From an uncultured Roseburia sp. (lineage in GTDB: Bacteria; Bacillota; Clostridia; Lachnospirales; Lachnospiraceae), in the NCBI GenBank assembly GCA_947647505.1, contig CANSKO010000007.1:62001-126000 (forward strand): a stretch of 64,000 nt of DNA. The letters run 5' to 3'. A model generated the notes under the pieces. The model had not been told where the DNA came from. It saw only the letters and a program-made list of their open reading frames with translations, and searched no databases. The stretch's first letter is position 1, and every line of letters starts with the position of its first letter. Position numbers and translations under genes: made by a program. Below are positions 17,192 to 25,473 of this stretch, in pieces.

Positions 17192-18307
17192 ATGAGATAT
17201 CGGGAAATTCCGCATGGAAAAGAAAAGGTTGGCGTCATCGGGCTTGGAACGGTCTATTATCATCACAGCGATCTGACGGAGGTGGAGCGGACGGTTCGAA
17301 CGGCGCTTTCGCATGGCGTCAATTATTTTGACATGATTGTGGAGCGGGAGGAAGCGTTTTTATCGTATGCGAAGGCATGGGAGGGCGTGCCGCGCAGCGC
17401 GTATGCCATACAGATGCATTTTGGCGCAGTCTATGAAAATGGCCCGTACGGATGGACGCGGGATCTGGACAGGATCAAAGGAGCCATTCAAAAGCAGATG
17501 CAGATGCTGAAAATCGAATATGCGGATATGGGATATGTACATTGCATAGATGAAGAAGAAGACTTTCGCCATGTTATGCGGCATGGCCTTTGGGATTACA
17601 TGAAGGGGATGAAGGCAGACGGGAAAATACGGCATCTGGGCTGTTCTACGCACAACCCGGACATTCTGCGCAGATTCCTGGATACGGGCCTGATCGATAT
17701 GGCAATGTTCAGCGTTAATATGGCCTATGATTATGCTTCGGACGGACCGTATGCCATCGGAAACAGAGAAAACAGATATCGTCTGTATCAGGAGTGCGAA
17801 AGCGCGGGCGTAGGTCTTTCCGTTATGAAGCCATTTGGAGGAAGACGGCTTTTGGATGAGCGGATATCGCCGTTTCACTGTGCGTTTACGACAAATCAGT
17901 GCATACAATATGCGTTGGACCGGCCGGCTGTGCTGACGGTTCTGCCCGGCGTGCCGAACGCGGAATATTTAAAACGCGCGCTTGCATTTCTGGAAGCTTC
18001 GGAGGAAGAACGCGATTATGCAAAGCTGGCAGACGTAACCCCTGAGAAAATAGAAGGGACGTGCGTATACTGCAATCACTGCCTGCCCTGTCCAAAGGGC
18101 CTTAACATTGGCCTGATCAATAAATATTATGACCTTGCCCGCGTGGGAGACGCGCTGGCGGCGCAGCATTATCAGAATCTGGAAGGAAAGGCCAACGCCT
18201 GCGTCGCATGTAAGCATTGCGAGAAAAGATGCCCGTTTCATGTAAAGCAGGAGGCCAGGATGAAAGAGATTGCGCAATATTTTAAGGAGGAGCCGGTGCA
18301 GCGATGA
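17192..18307 (+). CDS. Aldo/keto reductase with C-terminal 4Fe-4S cysteine motifs
   Basis: 371 residues. The first 290 are an aldo/keto reductase barrel: GLGTVYYHHSDL start, VNYFDM with the Asp, GYVHCID, RHLGCSTHNPDIL, and MKPFGG strands. The last 80 carry two cysteine groups, CVYCNHCLPCPKG and CVACKHCEKRCPF, which fit ferredoxin-like 4Fe-4S binding. This fusion is known in clostridial oxidoreductases of unknown substrate. Here it may reduce or oxidise the aldehyde or ketol made by the Lux and transketolase proteins (inference). GGAGG precedes the ATG; ATGA overlap with the next gene. Confidence 0.88.
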   Translation: MRYREIPHGKEKVGVIGLGTVYYHHSDLTEVERTVRTALSHGVNYFDMIVEREEAFLSYAKAWEGVPRSAYAIQMHFGAVYENGPYGWTRDLDRIKGAIQKQMQMLKIEYADMGYVHCIDEEEDFRHVMRHGLWDYMKGMKADGKIRHLGCSTHNPDILRRFLDTGLIDMAMFSVNMAYDYASDGPYAIGNRENRYRLYQECESAGVGLSVMKPFGGRRLLDERISPFHCAFTTNQCIQYALDRPAVLTVLPGVPNAEYLKRALAFLEASEEERDYAKLADVTPEKIEGTCVYCNHCLPCPKGLNIGLINKYYDLARVGDALAAQHYQNLEGKANACVACKHCEKRCPFHVKQEARMKEIAQYFKEEPVQR

Positions 18308-19839
18308 AACATGTTCTGGAATATCTTGAACGGACGGCCGGACGGCTGCCGGATAAAATCGCCGTGGACGACGGCAGGAAGCGGTATCGCTATGGGGAGC
18401 TGCGTGCGCTGGCAAAAAAAGCGGGCGTCTGCATCGCGAAAAAAACGGCGTTTCAAAAGCCGGTCATCGTATTTCTGGAAAAAAGCGCGGACGTGCTGGC
18501 CGTTTTGTTTGGCGTCGCATATGCCGGATGCTTTTACGTGCCGGTCAATCCCGACTTTCCATCTGCAAGGATTCGGAAGCTTTTGGAAATTCTTGACGCT
18601 TCCTGCGCAGTGACGGAAAGCCGCTATATGGAGAAGCTAAGGGAATGCGGCTTTTCGGGCAGCATTCTGGAACTGGCGCACGTGTTTGACGGGGAGGAAG
18701 AGGCCGAAGCAGGCAGAAGGGCGCAGGAGGGAGACCTGCTGTATGGCATGTTTACGTCCGGCTCTACGGGCGTTCCAAAGCTTGTCACAGTCAGCCATAG
18801 AGCTGTGCTGGATTTTATAGAGGATTTTATGGAGATTGGCGGCATCACGGAGGACGACTGCATTGGCAATCAGGCGCCGTTTGACTTTGACGTTTCCGTA
18901 AAAGACATTTACGCAGCGGTATGCAGCGGGGCGACGCTTGCGCTGATTCCAAAAGAGCTGTTTTCCAAACCGGGATTGCTGCTGGCCCGGCTGTCGGAAC
19001 AAAACGTCACTGTGCTGATCTGGGCTGTGACCGCGCTTTGCATGGCGACGCGGGAGCCGGAGTTTTGCCGGATGATTCCAAAGTCCATCCGCAAAGTGTT
19101 TTTCAGCGGGGAAGTTATGCCGCCCGGACAGCTTAAGATCATAAGAGACGCTCTGCCGGAAGCGGTGTGTTATAATTTGTACGGACCGACGGAGGTGACG
19201 TGCAACTGCACCTGGCATCGCATTGCGCCAGACGATCCGATCGGGAGCAAAATTCCGATTGGAAAGCCGTTTCCCAAAAGGAAGATCTGGCTTTTGGATG
19301 AAAAGCAGGAGGCGATACGGCAGCCGAACTGCACGGGAGAGATTTGTGTGGGCGGCAATACGCTGGCGTCGGGATATTATCACAACGAAGACGAGCAGGC
19401 GAAGCGGTTTGTAAAGCATTCGTTTGAAGGCGGCGCAGCGGAGCTCACCTATCATACGGGCGATCTTGGATATTACGATGCGCAGGGAAGGCTTTATTTT
19501 GCCGGAAGAATGGATTTTCAGATCAAGCGTCTGGGGCATCGCGTGGAATTGGAGGAAATCGAGCTGGAAATGGCAAAGATCCAGGGCGTTTTGCAGACAT
19601 GCTGCATATACGACGCAGAGCATCAGGCGCTTGTGGCGTTTTATATCGGAACGGCGGAGCGGGGAGAAGTCCGAAGGGAGCTGCGCAGATCGCTGCCCGC
19701 TTACATGCTGCCCAACAGAATCGTGCGTCTTTGCGCATTTCCGGTTAATCAAAATGGCAAGACGGATCGTGCGCGTCTGAAACGCGAGCAGAACGAACAA
19801 TTCCGCTATGGAACGGAAGGGAAAGGGGGTCAGAGATGA
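18304..19839 (+). CDS. Amino acid adenylation domain protein (stand-alone A domain)
   Basis: 511 residues, size of a free NRPS A domain or DltA. Core motifs are in order: FTSGSTGVPK (about 149), PFDFDVSVKDIY (about 195), NLYGPTEVT (about 290), YHTGDLG (about 383) and NQNGKTDR (about 481) with the catalytic Lys. The FDVS motif has the Asp that holds the alpha-amino group in amino-acid-activating domains, so an amino acid is more likely than a fatty acid. It would load the carrier protein at 16933. No condensation domain is present, so the aminoacyl group must go to another enzyme. Coupled by ATGA on both sides. Confidence 0.88.
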   Translation: MKHVLEYLERTAGRLPDKIAVDDGRKRYRYGELRALAKKAGVCIAKKTAFQKPVIVFLEKSADVLAVLFGVAYAGCFYVPVNPDFPSARIRKLLEILDASCAVTESRYMEKLRECGFSGSILELAHVFDGEEEAEAGRRAQEGDLLYGMFTSGSTGVPKLVTVSHRAVLDFIEDFMEIGGITEDDCIGNQAPFDFDVSVKDIYAAVCSGATLALIPKELFSKPGLLLARLSEQNVTVLIWAVTALCMATREPEFCRMIPKSIRKVFFSGEVMPPGQLKIIRDALPEAVCYNLYGPTEVTCNCTWHRIAPDDPIGSKIPIGKPFPKRKIWLLDEKQEAIRQPNCTGEICVGGNTLASGYYHNEDEQAKRFVKHSFEGGAAELTYHTGDLGYYDAQGRLYFAGRMDFQIKRLGHRVELEEIELEMAKIQGVLQTCCIYDAEHQALVAFYIGTAERGEVRRELRRSLPAYMLPNRIVRLCAFPVNQNGKTDRARLKREQNEQFRYGTEGKGGQR

Positions 19840-21035
19840 AGCAGTTGTCTTTTTTTGCAGCGGCGGAAGTAGATGGAGCGCTTTACTTTTCCGCATGGAC
19901 GAGAAACGGATTGTTTCGGATGCATCCCAAAACGGGAGACATTACGTATATCGGAAGGTTTTTGGAGGAGGAGCGGGAAGCCAATCTGCATCAGTTCGCG
20001 TATGTGTATCAGAATGCAGTCTATTTTTTTCCTTCTGCGGGAACGCATATTGCAAAGCTTCAGCTTAAGGACGGAGCCATGCAGACGATTGCCCTGCCCA
20101 ATGCGGATTGCTGCGGCACGCTGAATAAATTTTCGGATCTGGTGCGGCACGGAGAGGATTTGTGGCTGATTCCGGAATCGTACGACGCGCTTGTGAGATT
20201 TCACCTGCCTACAGAGCAGATCGAGCGTTATGAAAACTGGCCGGACGGGTTTCACAGGGAAAAGATGGGAGCGTCGCTGTTTTGCGCGGGCGCCTGCGTA
20301 TCGGGGCAGATCTGCATGTGTCCGCATGAGAGCGACTGGTTTGTGACGTTTGATCTGCAAACGAAGCAGATGCGCAAATGGGAGTGGAAGTATCCGAAGA
20401 TGGCGTTTTGCAGGATGGCGTATCACAATGAAACGCTCTGGTTTTTTCCGGAGCGGGATTATCCGGATATTGTAGGTTATGAGCCGCAGAGCGGAGCAGG
20501 CTATCGCATTCCAATGCGGGAGAAGGGGAAGGAAGGGGCATATGCGCTGTATGGGAATGCTGCGGTTCTGCGTGAGCGCATCGTCCTGCTGCCCTATGAA
20601 TCGGATCACTGGATCGTGCTGGATACCAGAACGCATCAGATCAGCGCCGTGCCGCTGGAACGAAGAGAGGGGCAAAAAGAAGCCGGCGCTCCGCTGTTTC
20701 AGGCGGTGACATATTTTGAAAACGGATTTATCGCAACATCCGGTCTGCATGAATGGGAGCAGCTTGTCGCATCAGAGCAGATGGATGCGGCGGAAATCAG
20801 GATGGTTGCAGACGATGCGGAATGGCTGCGCATGTGGGAGCGCATCGTAGACGATGGCGGGATTTCTTACGGGAAATCCGATAAAAAAATGCAGTTGTTC
20901 TATGAAACGGATATGAGCCTTGAGCTGTATCTTCAGATCGTGCAGGATTTCCAGCCGAAAAGCCCTGAAACGGCGGATGGAATTTGCTGCGGCGAGGCAA
21001 TTTACCGGGCAACCTGCGGGAGGGATGGCGCGTGA
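19836..21035 (+). CDS. Cytosolic beta-propeller-like protein of unknown function
   Basis: 399 residues without signal peptide or membrane segment. I do not recognise a named family. At least six repeats of about 45-50 residues are visible, with a common strand pattern: LYFSAWTRNGLFRMHPKTGD, VYFFPSAGTHIAKLQL, LWLIPESYDALVRFHLPT, ICMCPHESDWFVTFDLQT, LWFFPERDYPDIVGYEPQS and IVLLPYESDHWIVLDTRT. This is what a six- or seven-bladed propeller looks like. It overlaps the adenylation gene by ATGA, so it belongs to that pathway. It could be a scaffold or an enzyme; nothing decides this. Confidence 0.7.
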   Translation: MKQLSFFAAAEVDGALYFSAWTRNGLFRMHPKTGDITYIGRFLEEEREANLHQFAYVYQNAVYFFPSAGTHIAKLQLKDGAMQTIALPNADCCGTLNKFSDLVRHGEDLWLIPESYDALVRFHLPTEQIERYENWPDGFHREKMGASLFCAGACVSGQICMCPHESDWFVTFDLQTKQMRKWEWKYPKMAFCRMAYHNETLWFFPERDYPDIVGYEPQSGAGYRIPMREKGKEGAYALYGNAAVLRERIVLLPYESDHWIVLDTRTHQISAVPLERREGQKEAGAPLFQAVTYFENGFIATSGLHEWEQLVASEQMDAAEIRMVADDAEWLRMWERIVDDGGISYGKSDKKMQLFYETDMSLELYLQIVQDFQPKSPETADGICCGEAIYRATCGRDGA

Positions 21036-21137
21036 TGCGCCAATCAGGGGATCTGCGCGCCGCCTGTCGGAACGGAAAAGCGATGGCCCTTACAGGTGAT
21101 GGAAACAGAGGCTGGATACGGAAAAGGAAGGGATAGC

Positions 21138-22922
21138 ATGTGCGGAATTTTTGGCTGTACGGGAAAGCTTTCCATGGAGAAGGCATGGGAGTGTCTGCAT
21201 ACAATTTCACACAGAGGGCCGGATGCACAGCATGTAAAAGCGTTAGAAGGCGCGGTTTTAGCGCATGCAAGGCTATCCATTCTGGATACGTCCGCTTCTG
21301 CGAATCAGCCGATGGCGGACGTAAGCGGCCGATACTGGATTGTGTATAACGGAGAATTGTACAATTATATTGAATTGCGCAAAGAGCTGGAGGAAAAAGG
21401 CTATCCGTTTCGGACGGCGGGCGATACGGAAGTAATGCTGTATGCGTATATCGAATGGGGAGAGGAATTTCAGTTAAAATGCAACGGCATGTGGGGGCTT
21501 GCGATCTGGGATGATCTGAAAAAAACGCTGTTTTTGAGCCGGGATCGTTTTGGCATTAAGCCGCTGTATTATTACGAACAGGATGGACAGTTTTACTTTG
21601 CGTCGGAAATGAAAGCGTTCTTTCCAATTATGCGGCATCGGACCGTCAATTACCAGATCTTTGCGCAAAACGCGCTTTTGCGTTATGAGGCGACGAAAGA
21701 GTGCTGCATTCTGGGCATTCAGAAGATTCTGGCGGGACACTGCGGCGTATATGAAAAAAACAGGCTTTCCGTCAGACGATGGTGGGATACGCTTGCGCAT
21801 GTGACGGAAGCGCCGCGTACGTATCAAAAGCAGGTAGAACGCCTGACGGAGCTGTTTCTTGACGCCTGCAGGATACGGATGCGCAGCGACGTCCCAATCG
21901 GAACGGCATTAAGCGGCGGCGTAGATTCGAGCGCTGTAGCGGGCGCGATGCGAAAGATTGCAGACGGCGACGATTCGTATGTCAGCCGGGACTGGCAGCA
22001 TACGTTTGTAGCCAGCATGCCGGGGACGTCGATAGACGAGACGGCTTATGCGCAGGCCGCTTCGGATTATATTGGCGTGGATCTGAAAAAAGTGGAGATC
22101 TCCGGAAAAATATCGCCCCAAACGCTGTATCGTTACATGTATCTGTGCGAAGATCCTTATCTGACGCCGCCGGTTCCGTTTATGCAGACGTACGGGAGCA
22201 TGGCGGACGCCGGAATCAAAGTTACGATAGACGGGCACGGCGCAGATGAGATGTTCGGGGGATATACGTTTGATCTGTGGCATGCGGGAAAAGATATGCG
22301 GAACAGTCCGCGCCGGTTAAAAAGATTATTGCAGGTATACAATGACGCCGTTACAGAAGAAGAGAAGGTTTCCTGGGATCAGATGCTATGCCGCATGGAT
22401 GCTCTGGAAGGAGAGGAGGGCGGTGAAAGCTGGAAGACGGGGGATGCGCTGAACCGGCGTCTGTATGAAGAAACGCACAGACAGACGCTTCCGACGCTGT
22501 TTCGCTGCTATGACAGATACAGTATGGGGAACGGAGTTGAGATCCGCATGCCGTTTATGGACTGGAGAATTGTATGCTTCGCGTTTTCCATTCCCTGGAC
22601 TTCCAAAATACGAAACGGATATACCAAATCCATTGTGCGGGATATGGCCGCGCAGTTTATGGATCGGGACGTGATCTTTCGGAAACGGAAAATTGGCTTC
22701 AACTCGCCTGTGACGGAATGGTTTTCCGGAGAGTGGAAGGAATTTCTTTTCGATACGGTCCATTCCAGGGATTTTTATGAATGCGGGCTGATTCATCCGC
22801 TGGAAGTGTGCATGAAGGTACAGAAGTTTTATTCCGGGAATCATTCGGAAGGCATAAGCGGAGAGCAGCTGTGGGGAGCGCTTGTGCCCTACTTCTGGAA
22901 AAAGGCAGTGATCGACGCTTAG
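21138..22922 (+). CDS. asnB: Asparagine synthase-like glutamine amidotransferase
   Basis: 594 residues. The start at 21138 is fixed by biology: MCGIFG puts the glutaminase Cys at position 2, and AAGGAAGGG lies before it. Glutaminase motifs HRGPDAQ, ARLSILD, NGELYNY and GDTEVML follow. The synthetase half has ALSGGVDSSAVAGAM (ATP pyrophosphatase loop) and DGHGADEMFGGY. It transfers ammonia from glutamine to an activated carboxylate. In sugar loci AsnB relatives often amidate uronic or other acids. Placed directly after the adenylation/propeller genes, it may amidate the product of that block. True asparagine synthesis remains possible. Confidence 0.9.
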   Translation: MCGIFGCTGKLSMEKAWECLHTISHRGPDAQHVKALEGAVLAHARLSILDTSASANQPMADVSGRYWIVYNGELYNYIELRKELEEKGYPFRTAGDTEVMLYAYIEWGEEFQLKCNGMWGLAIWDDLKKTLFLSRDRFGIKPLYYYEQDGQFYFASEMKAFFPIMRHRTVNYQIFAQNALLRYEATKECCILGIQKILAGHCGVYEKNRLSVRRWWDTLAHVTEAPRTYQKQVERLTELFLDACRIRMRSDVPIGTALSGGVDSSAVAGAMRKIADGDDSYVSRDWQHTFVASMPGTSIDETAYAQAASDYIGVDLKKVEISGKISPQTLYRYMYLCEDPYLTPPVPFMQTYGSMADAGIKVTIDGHGADEMFGGYTFDLWHAGKDMRNSPRRLKRLLQVYNDAVTEEEKVSWDQMLCRMDALEGEEGGESWKTGDALNRRLYEETHRQTLPTLFRCYDRYSMGNGVEIRMPFMDWRIVCFAFSIPWTSKIRNGYTKSIVRDMAAQFMDRDVIFRKRKIGFNSPVTEWFSGEWKEFLFDTVHSRDFYECGLIHPLEVCMKVQKFYSGNHSEGISGEQLWGALVPYFWKKAVIDA

Positions 22923-22939
22923 ACAGGGAGGAGAGCGGA

Positions 22940-23458
22940 ATGGTTTGGCAGATGGTTTCGATCCTTACGGGAGGACTGGCTTTGCTGGTTCTGCTCCAGG
23001 AAAGAGAGAAAAAGCGGTTAAAGGAAGAAATCGGCAGACTGAAAAAGCAGCTTGCGCAGCAGAAAAGCCATACGCAGGGCGCCCTGCGCAGATTTCGGAT
23101 TGCAGAGGACTGGCTGCGCCTGTATGACCGGGGCGGCACGATTCTGGAACAGTGCAGAAAACGTAAGATTCAGAAGATCATCCTGTACGGGGCGACGGAG
23201 CCGGCCCTGCATCTGATTGCGGCCTGTCAGAAAGGGGAGATCCCCATAGCGGCTATCGTTGACAAAAGAATGAGCGGCGACGAATGGCTTTATGACGGAA
23301 TTCCGTTTGTGTCGGCGCAGGCTTTGACGGAGCTGAATTTGCAGGATACGACAATTGTCGTTACCGCCGCGTCTGCGTCTGCGGAAATTGTCAGTGAGCT
23401 TAAGGGACGCGGCGTGGAACGTGTGATTTCCATACAGGAGCTGCTTCACACGCCATGA
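22940..23458 (+). CDS. Membrane-anchored coiled coil with Rossmann module
   Basis: 172 residues from ATG 22940 behind GGGAGGAGAG. Residues 3-19 are hydrophobic (SILTGGLALLVLL) and look like a single membrane segment, followed by a charged coiled coil (about 22-60). Residues 75-165 are the Rossmann-like module shared by this locus: KIILYGATEPALHLI, AIVDKRMSG, then TIVVTAASASAEIV. It is the only copy without a catalytic partner and the only protein in the window with a likely membrane anchor. It could tether other enzymes. Start and anchor are inferred. Confidence 0.65.
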   Translation: MVWQMVSILTGGLALLVLLQEREKKRLKEEIGRLKKQLAQQKSHTQGALRRFRIAEDWLRLYDRGGTILEQCRKRKIQKIILYGATEPALHLIAACQKGEIPIAAIVDKRMSGDEWLYDGIPFVSAQALTELNLQDTTIVVTAASASAEIVSELKGRGVERVISIQELLHTP

Positions 23459-23481
23459 CAGAAAGGAGAGGCGAAAAGAAG

Positions 23482-25473
23482 ATGAATAAGAAAATCGGAA
23501 TCGTTGCCATTGGCTATAACCGGCCAAAATCGCTGCGGCGTCTGCTGCATTTTCTGAACAGGGCCCATTATTGCAGGACGGACATTACGCTGATTATAAG
23601 CCTCGACTATTACGAAGACGATTGCGTTCGAACGCTGGCGGAAGCGTTTGCGTGGGAGCATGGAGAGAAAATCCTGCGGTTTTATGAAACGAATCTGGGA
23701 TTGCGGGAGCATGTACTGCGCTGCGGCAATTACGTCAACGCTTATGATCTGGACGCCGTGATCGTATTTGAGGACGACATTGTGCCGGCATGGGATTTTT
23801 TTCAATACGCGGAGCGCGCAATCGAAGCGTTCGCAGAGGATGCGCAGGTTGCGGGCATTGCGCTGTATTCCCATCGTCTGAATCCAAACGCGGGAAAGCC
23901 GTTTGAGCCGGCGCGCAGCCGGTTTGACAATTTCTTTATGCAGTTTGCATGCTCCTGGGGACAGGTCTGGACCAGAACGCAGTGGAACGCTTTTTATGCA
24001 TGGTATCTGGAGCGGAAAGAGACGGCGTTTGATGCGGCGGAGGTTCCGGCCGTCGTTTGCAGCTGGCCGGCCTCCTCCTGGCTGAAACATCATATCCGGT
24101 ACTGTGCGGAAAAGAAGCTTTATTTTGTTTATCCCTACACGGCGCTTGCGACGAATTTTAACGAAGCCGGAACGCATGTGCTGCGCACGGTGAACGACTA
24201 TCAGATTCCGATTCTGGAAGGAGAGAAAAAGGAATACTGCTTCGGCGGCGTTGCGGAAGCAGTAAAGTACGACGCTTTTTTTGAACGGATTGGAATGGGG
24301 GAGCTGCTTGGAGTGGAGGAGGCGCAGCTATGCGTTGATCTGTATGCGGAGCAGCCGGAGCATGGGCGGCGCAGATACTGGCTGACGACGGCGAGAGAGG
24401 ACTATCGGATTTTGGGACAGTGGGGCAATTCGTTCAGAGTGACCGAAGAAAACATCCGGTATGGCATACCCGGCAATGCAATCAATCTGTATGACACGAT
24501 GGAGACATGTGAAAATATCTGGAACGATACGGCGCAGCTGGTAAAGGAGGCGGGGATTACGGAGGAAAAAAAGGGCATCGTACTGGCCGGGGCCGGGGAA
24601 TATGGGCGCCGATGGCTGGAAAAGCTGCACAGAGAAGGCATGGGCGTGCTCTGCTTTGCGGATCGGGATAAAAAGAAGATTGGAGGAAGCTTTTGCGGAA
24701 AGCCCGTCCTCTGCTATCGCGAATTAAAGGGCATCCGGGATCGGATTCGGATTTTTATTACGGTCAGTAACCCGGCGGTCAGGGAAGAAATAGAAGCGAT
24801 GCTGACAGAGCTTGGACTGACAGAGCAGATTGTGGAAAACCTCTATTCTGCGTCGGGGGGGGGTAAAATAGACCCCGGAAGCTATATAAAGAATTCGTAT
24901 CTTGAGGGAGACAATCTTTTGCTGAACGGGACGCAGCTGATTGACAGCAGACTGGGCAGATATTCTTACCTGTCGGCGAATGCCAGAATTTTGCATGCCC
25001 GCGTGGGCAGATATACCTGCATTGGGCCGGACGTAACGATTATCACGGGGCAGCATCCGACGTCCGGCATGGTATCGATGCACCCGGCGTTTTATTCCAG
25101 AGACAATGCCATCGGGTATTCCTTTGTGCGGGAAAATAAATTTACGGAGACAAGAACGGCGGATGGGGAATATGCGGTCGTAATTGGAAACGACGTATGG
25201 ATTGGCATGGGGGCAAGAATTATGGAGGGCGTAACGATTGCAGACGGAAGCGTCATCGCGGCGGGAGCGGTCGTCGTAAAGGACACCAGGCCATATGAAG
25301 TAGTGGGCGGCGTGCCGGCGCGCCATATCCGGTATCGGTTTGAAGAGGAAGAGAGAAACAGGCTTTTGCAGATAGAATGGTGGAAGAAGGAGCGGGCATG
25401 GATTTTGGAGCATGCGGAGGAATTTGAAGATATCAGACAGTTTTGCAGATATGAGATGGAGAGAAATGGATGA
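23482..25473 (+). CDS. Three-domain protein: GNT-I-like glycosyltransferase, Rossmann module, left-handed beta-helix acetyltransferase
   Basis: 663 residues from ATG 23482 (GGAGAG 11 bases upstream; the ATG at 23455 lacks a site). Residues 1-300: GT-A fold with VIVFEDDIVPAWDFFQYA as the metal-binding acidic motif, like GT13-type GlcNAc transferases. About 365-455: Rossmann module (IVLAGAGEYGRRWLEKL, CFADRDKKKIGG). About 470-640: hexapeptide acetyltransferase with IGNDVWIGMGARIM and VVGGVPARHIRYRF, the CatB-like branch. A G9 tract at 24855-24863 sits exactly in the linker before the acetyltransferase and is in frame. A slip there would yield a transferase without the acetyltransferase. Confidence 0.82.
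   Translation: MNKKIGIVAIGYNRPKSLRRLLHFLNRAHYCRTDITLIISLDYYEDDCVRTLAEAFAWEHGEKILRFYETNLGLREHVLRCGNYVNAYDLDAVIVFEDDIVPAWDFFQYAERAIEAFAEDAQVAGIALYSHRLNPNAGKPFEPARSRFDNFFMQFACSWGQVWTRTQWNAFYAWYLERKETAFDAAEVPAVVCSWPASSWLKHHIRYCAEKKLYFVYPYTALATNFNEAGTHVLRTVNDYQIPILEGEKKEYCFGGVAEAVKYDAFFERIGMGELLGVEEAQLCVDLYAEQPEHGRRRYWLTTAREDYRILGQWGNSFRVTEENIRYGIPGNAINLYDTMETCENIWNDTAQLVKEAGITEEKKGIVLAGAGEYGRRWLEKLHREGMGVLCFADRDKKKIGGSFCGKPVLCYRELKGIRDRIRIFITVSNPAVREEIEAMLTELGLTEQIVENLYSASGGGKIDPGSYIKNSYLEGDNLLLNGTQLIDSRLGRYSYLSANARILHARVGRYTCIGPDVTIITGQHPTSGMVSMHPAFYSRDNAIGYSFVRENKFTETRTADGEYAVVIGNDVWIGMGARIMEGVTIADGSVIAAGAVVVKDTRPYEVVGGVPARHIRYRFEEEERNRLLQIEWWKKERAWILEHAEEFEDIRQFCRYEMERNG
24855..24863 (+). repeat. 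G9 tract 3, followed by TAAAAT (gene ON)
   Basis: Read TCG GGG GGG GGT AAA in frame. Adding one G puts TAA in frame directly after the run. It lies in the linker between the Rossmann module and the acetyltransferase domain. Confidence 0.9.

Noticed and set aside
21138-22922. Pseudaminic acid acetamidino synthase (PseA) identity for the AsnB-like gene
   Set aside because: The N-terminal Cys glutaminase and SGGVDSS layout is that of class II AsnB enzymes, not of PseA/WbpG-type proteins, and it is 33 kb from the pse genes.
24855-24870. G9-TAAA sites as recombination or target sites of a diversity-generating retroelement
   Set aside because: No reverse transcriptase, template repeat or recombinase gene is visible in the window.
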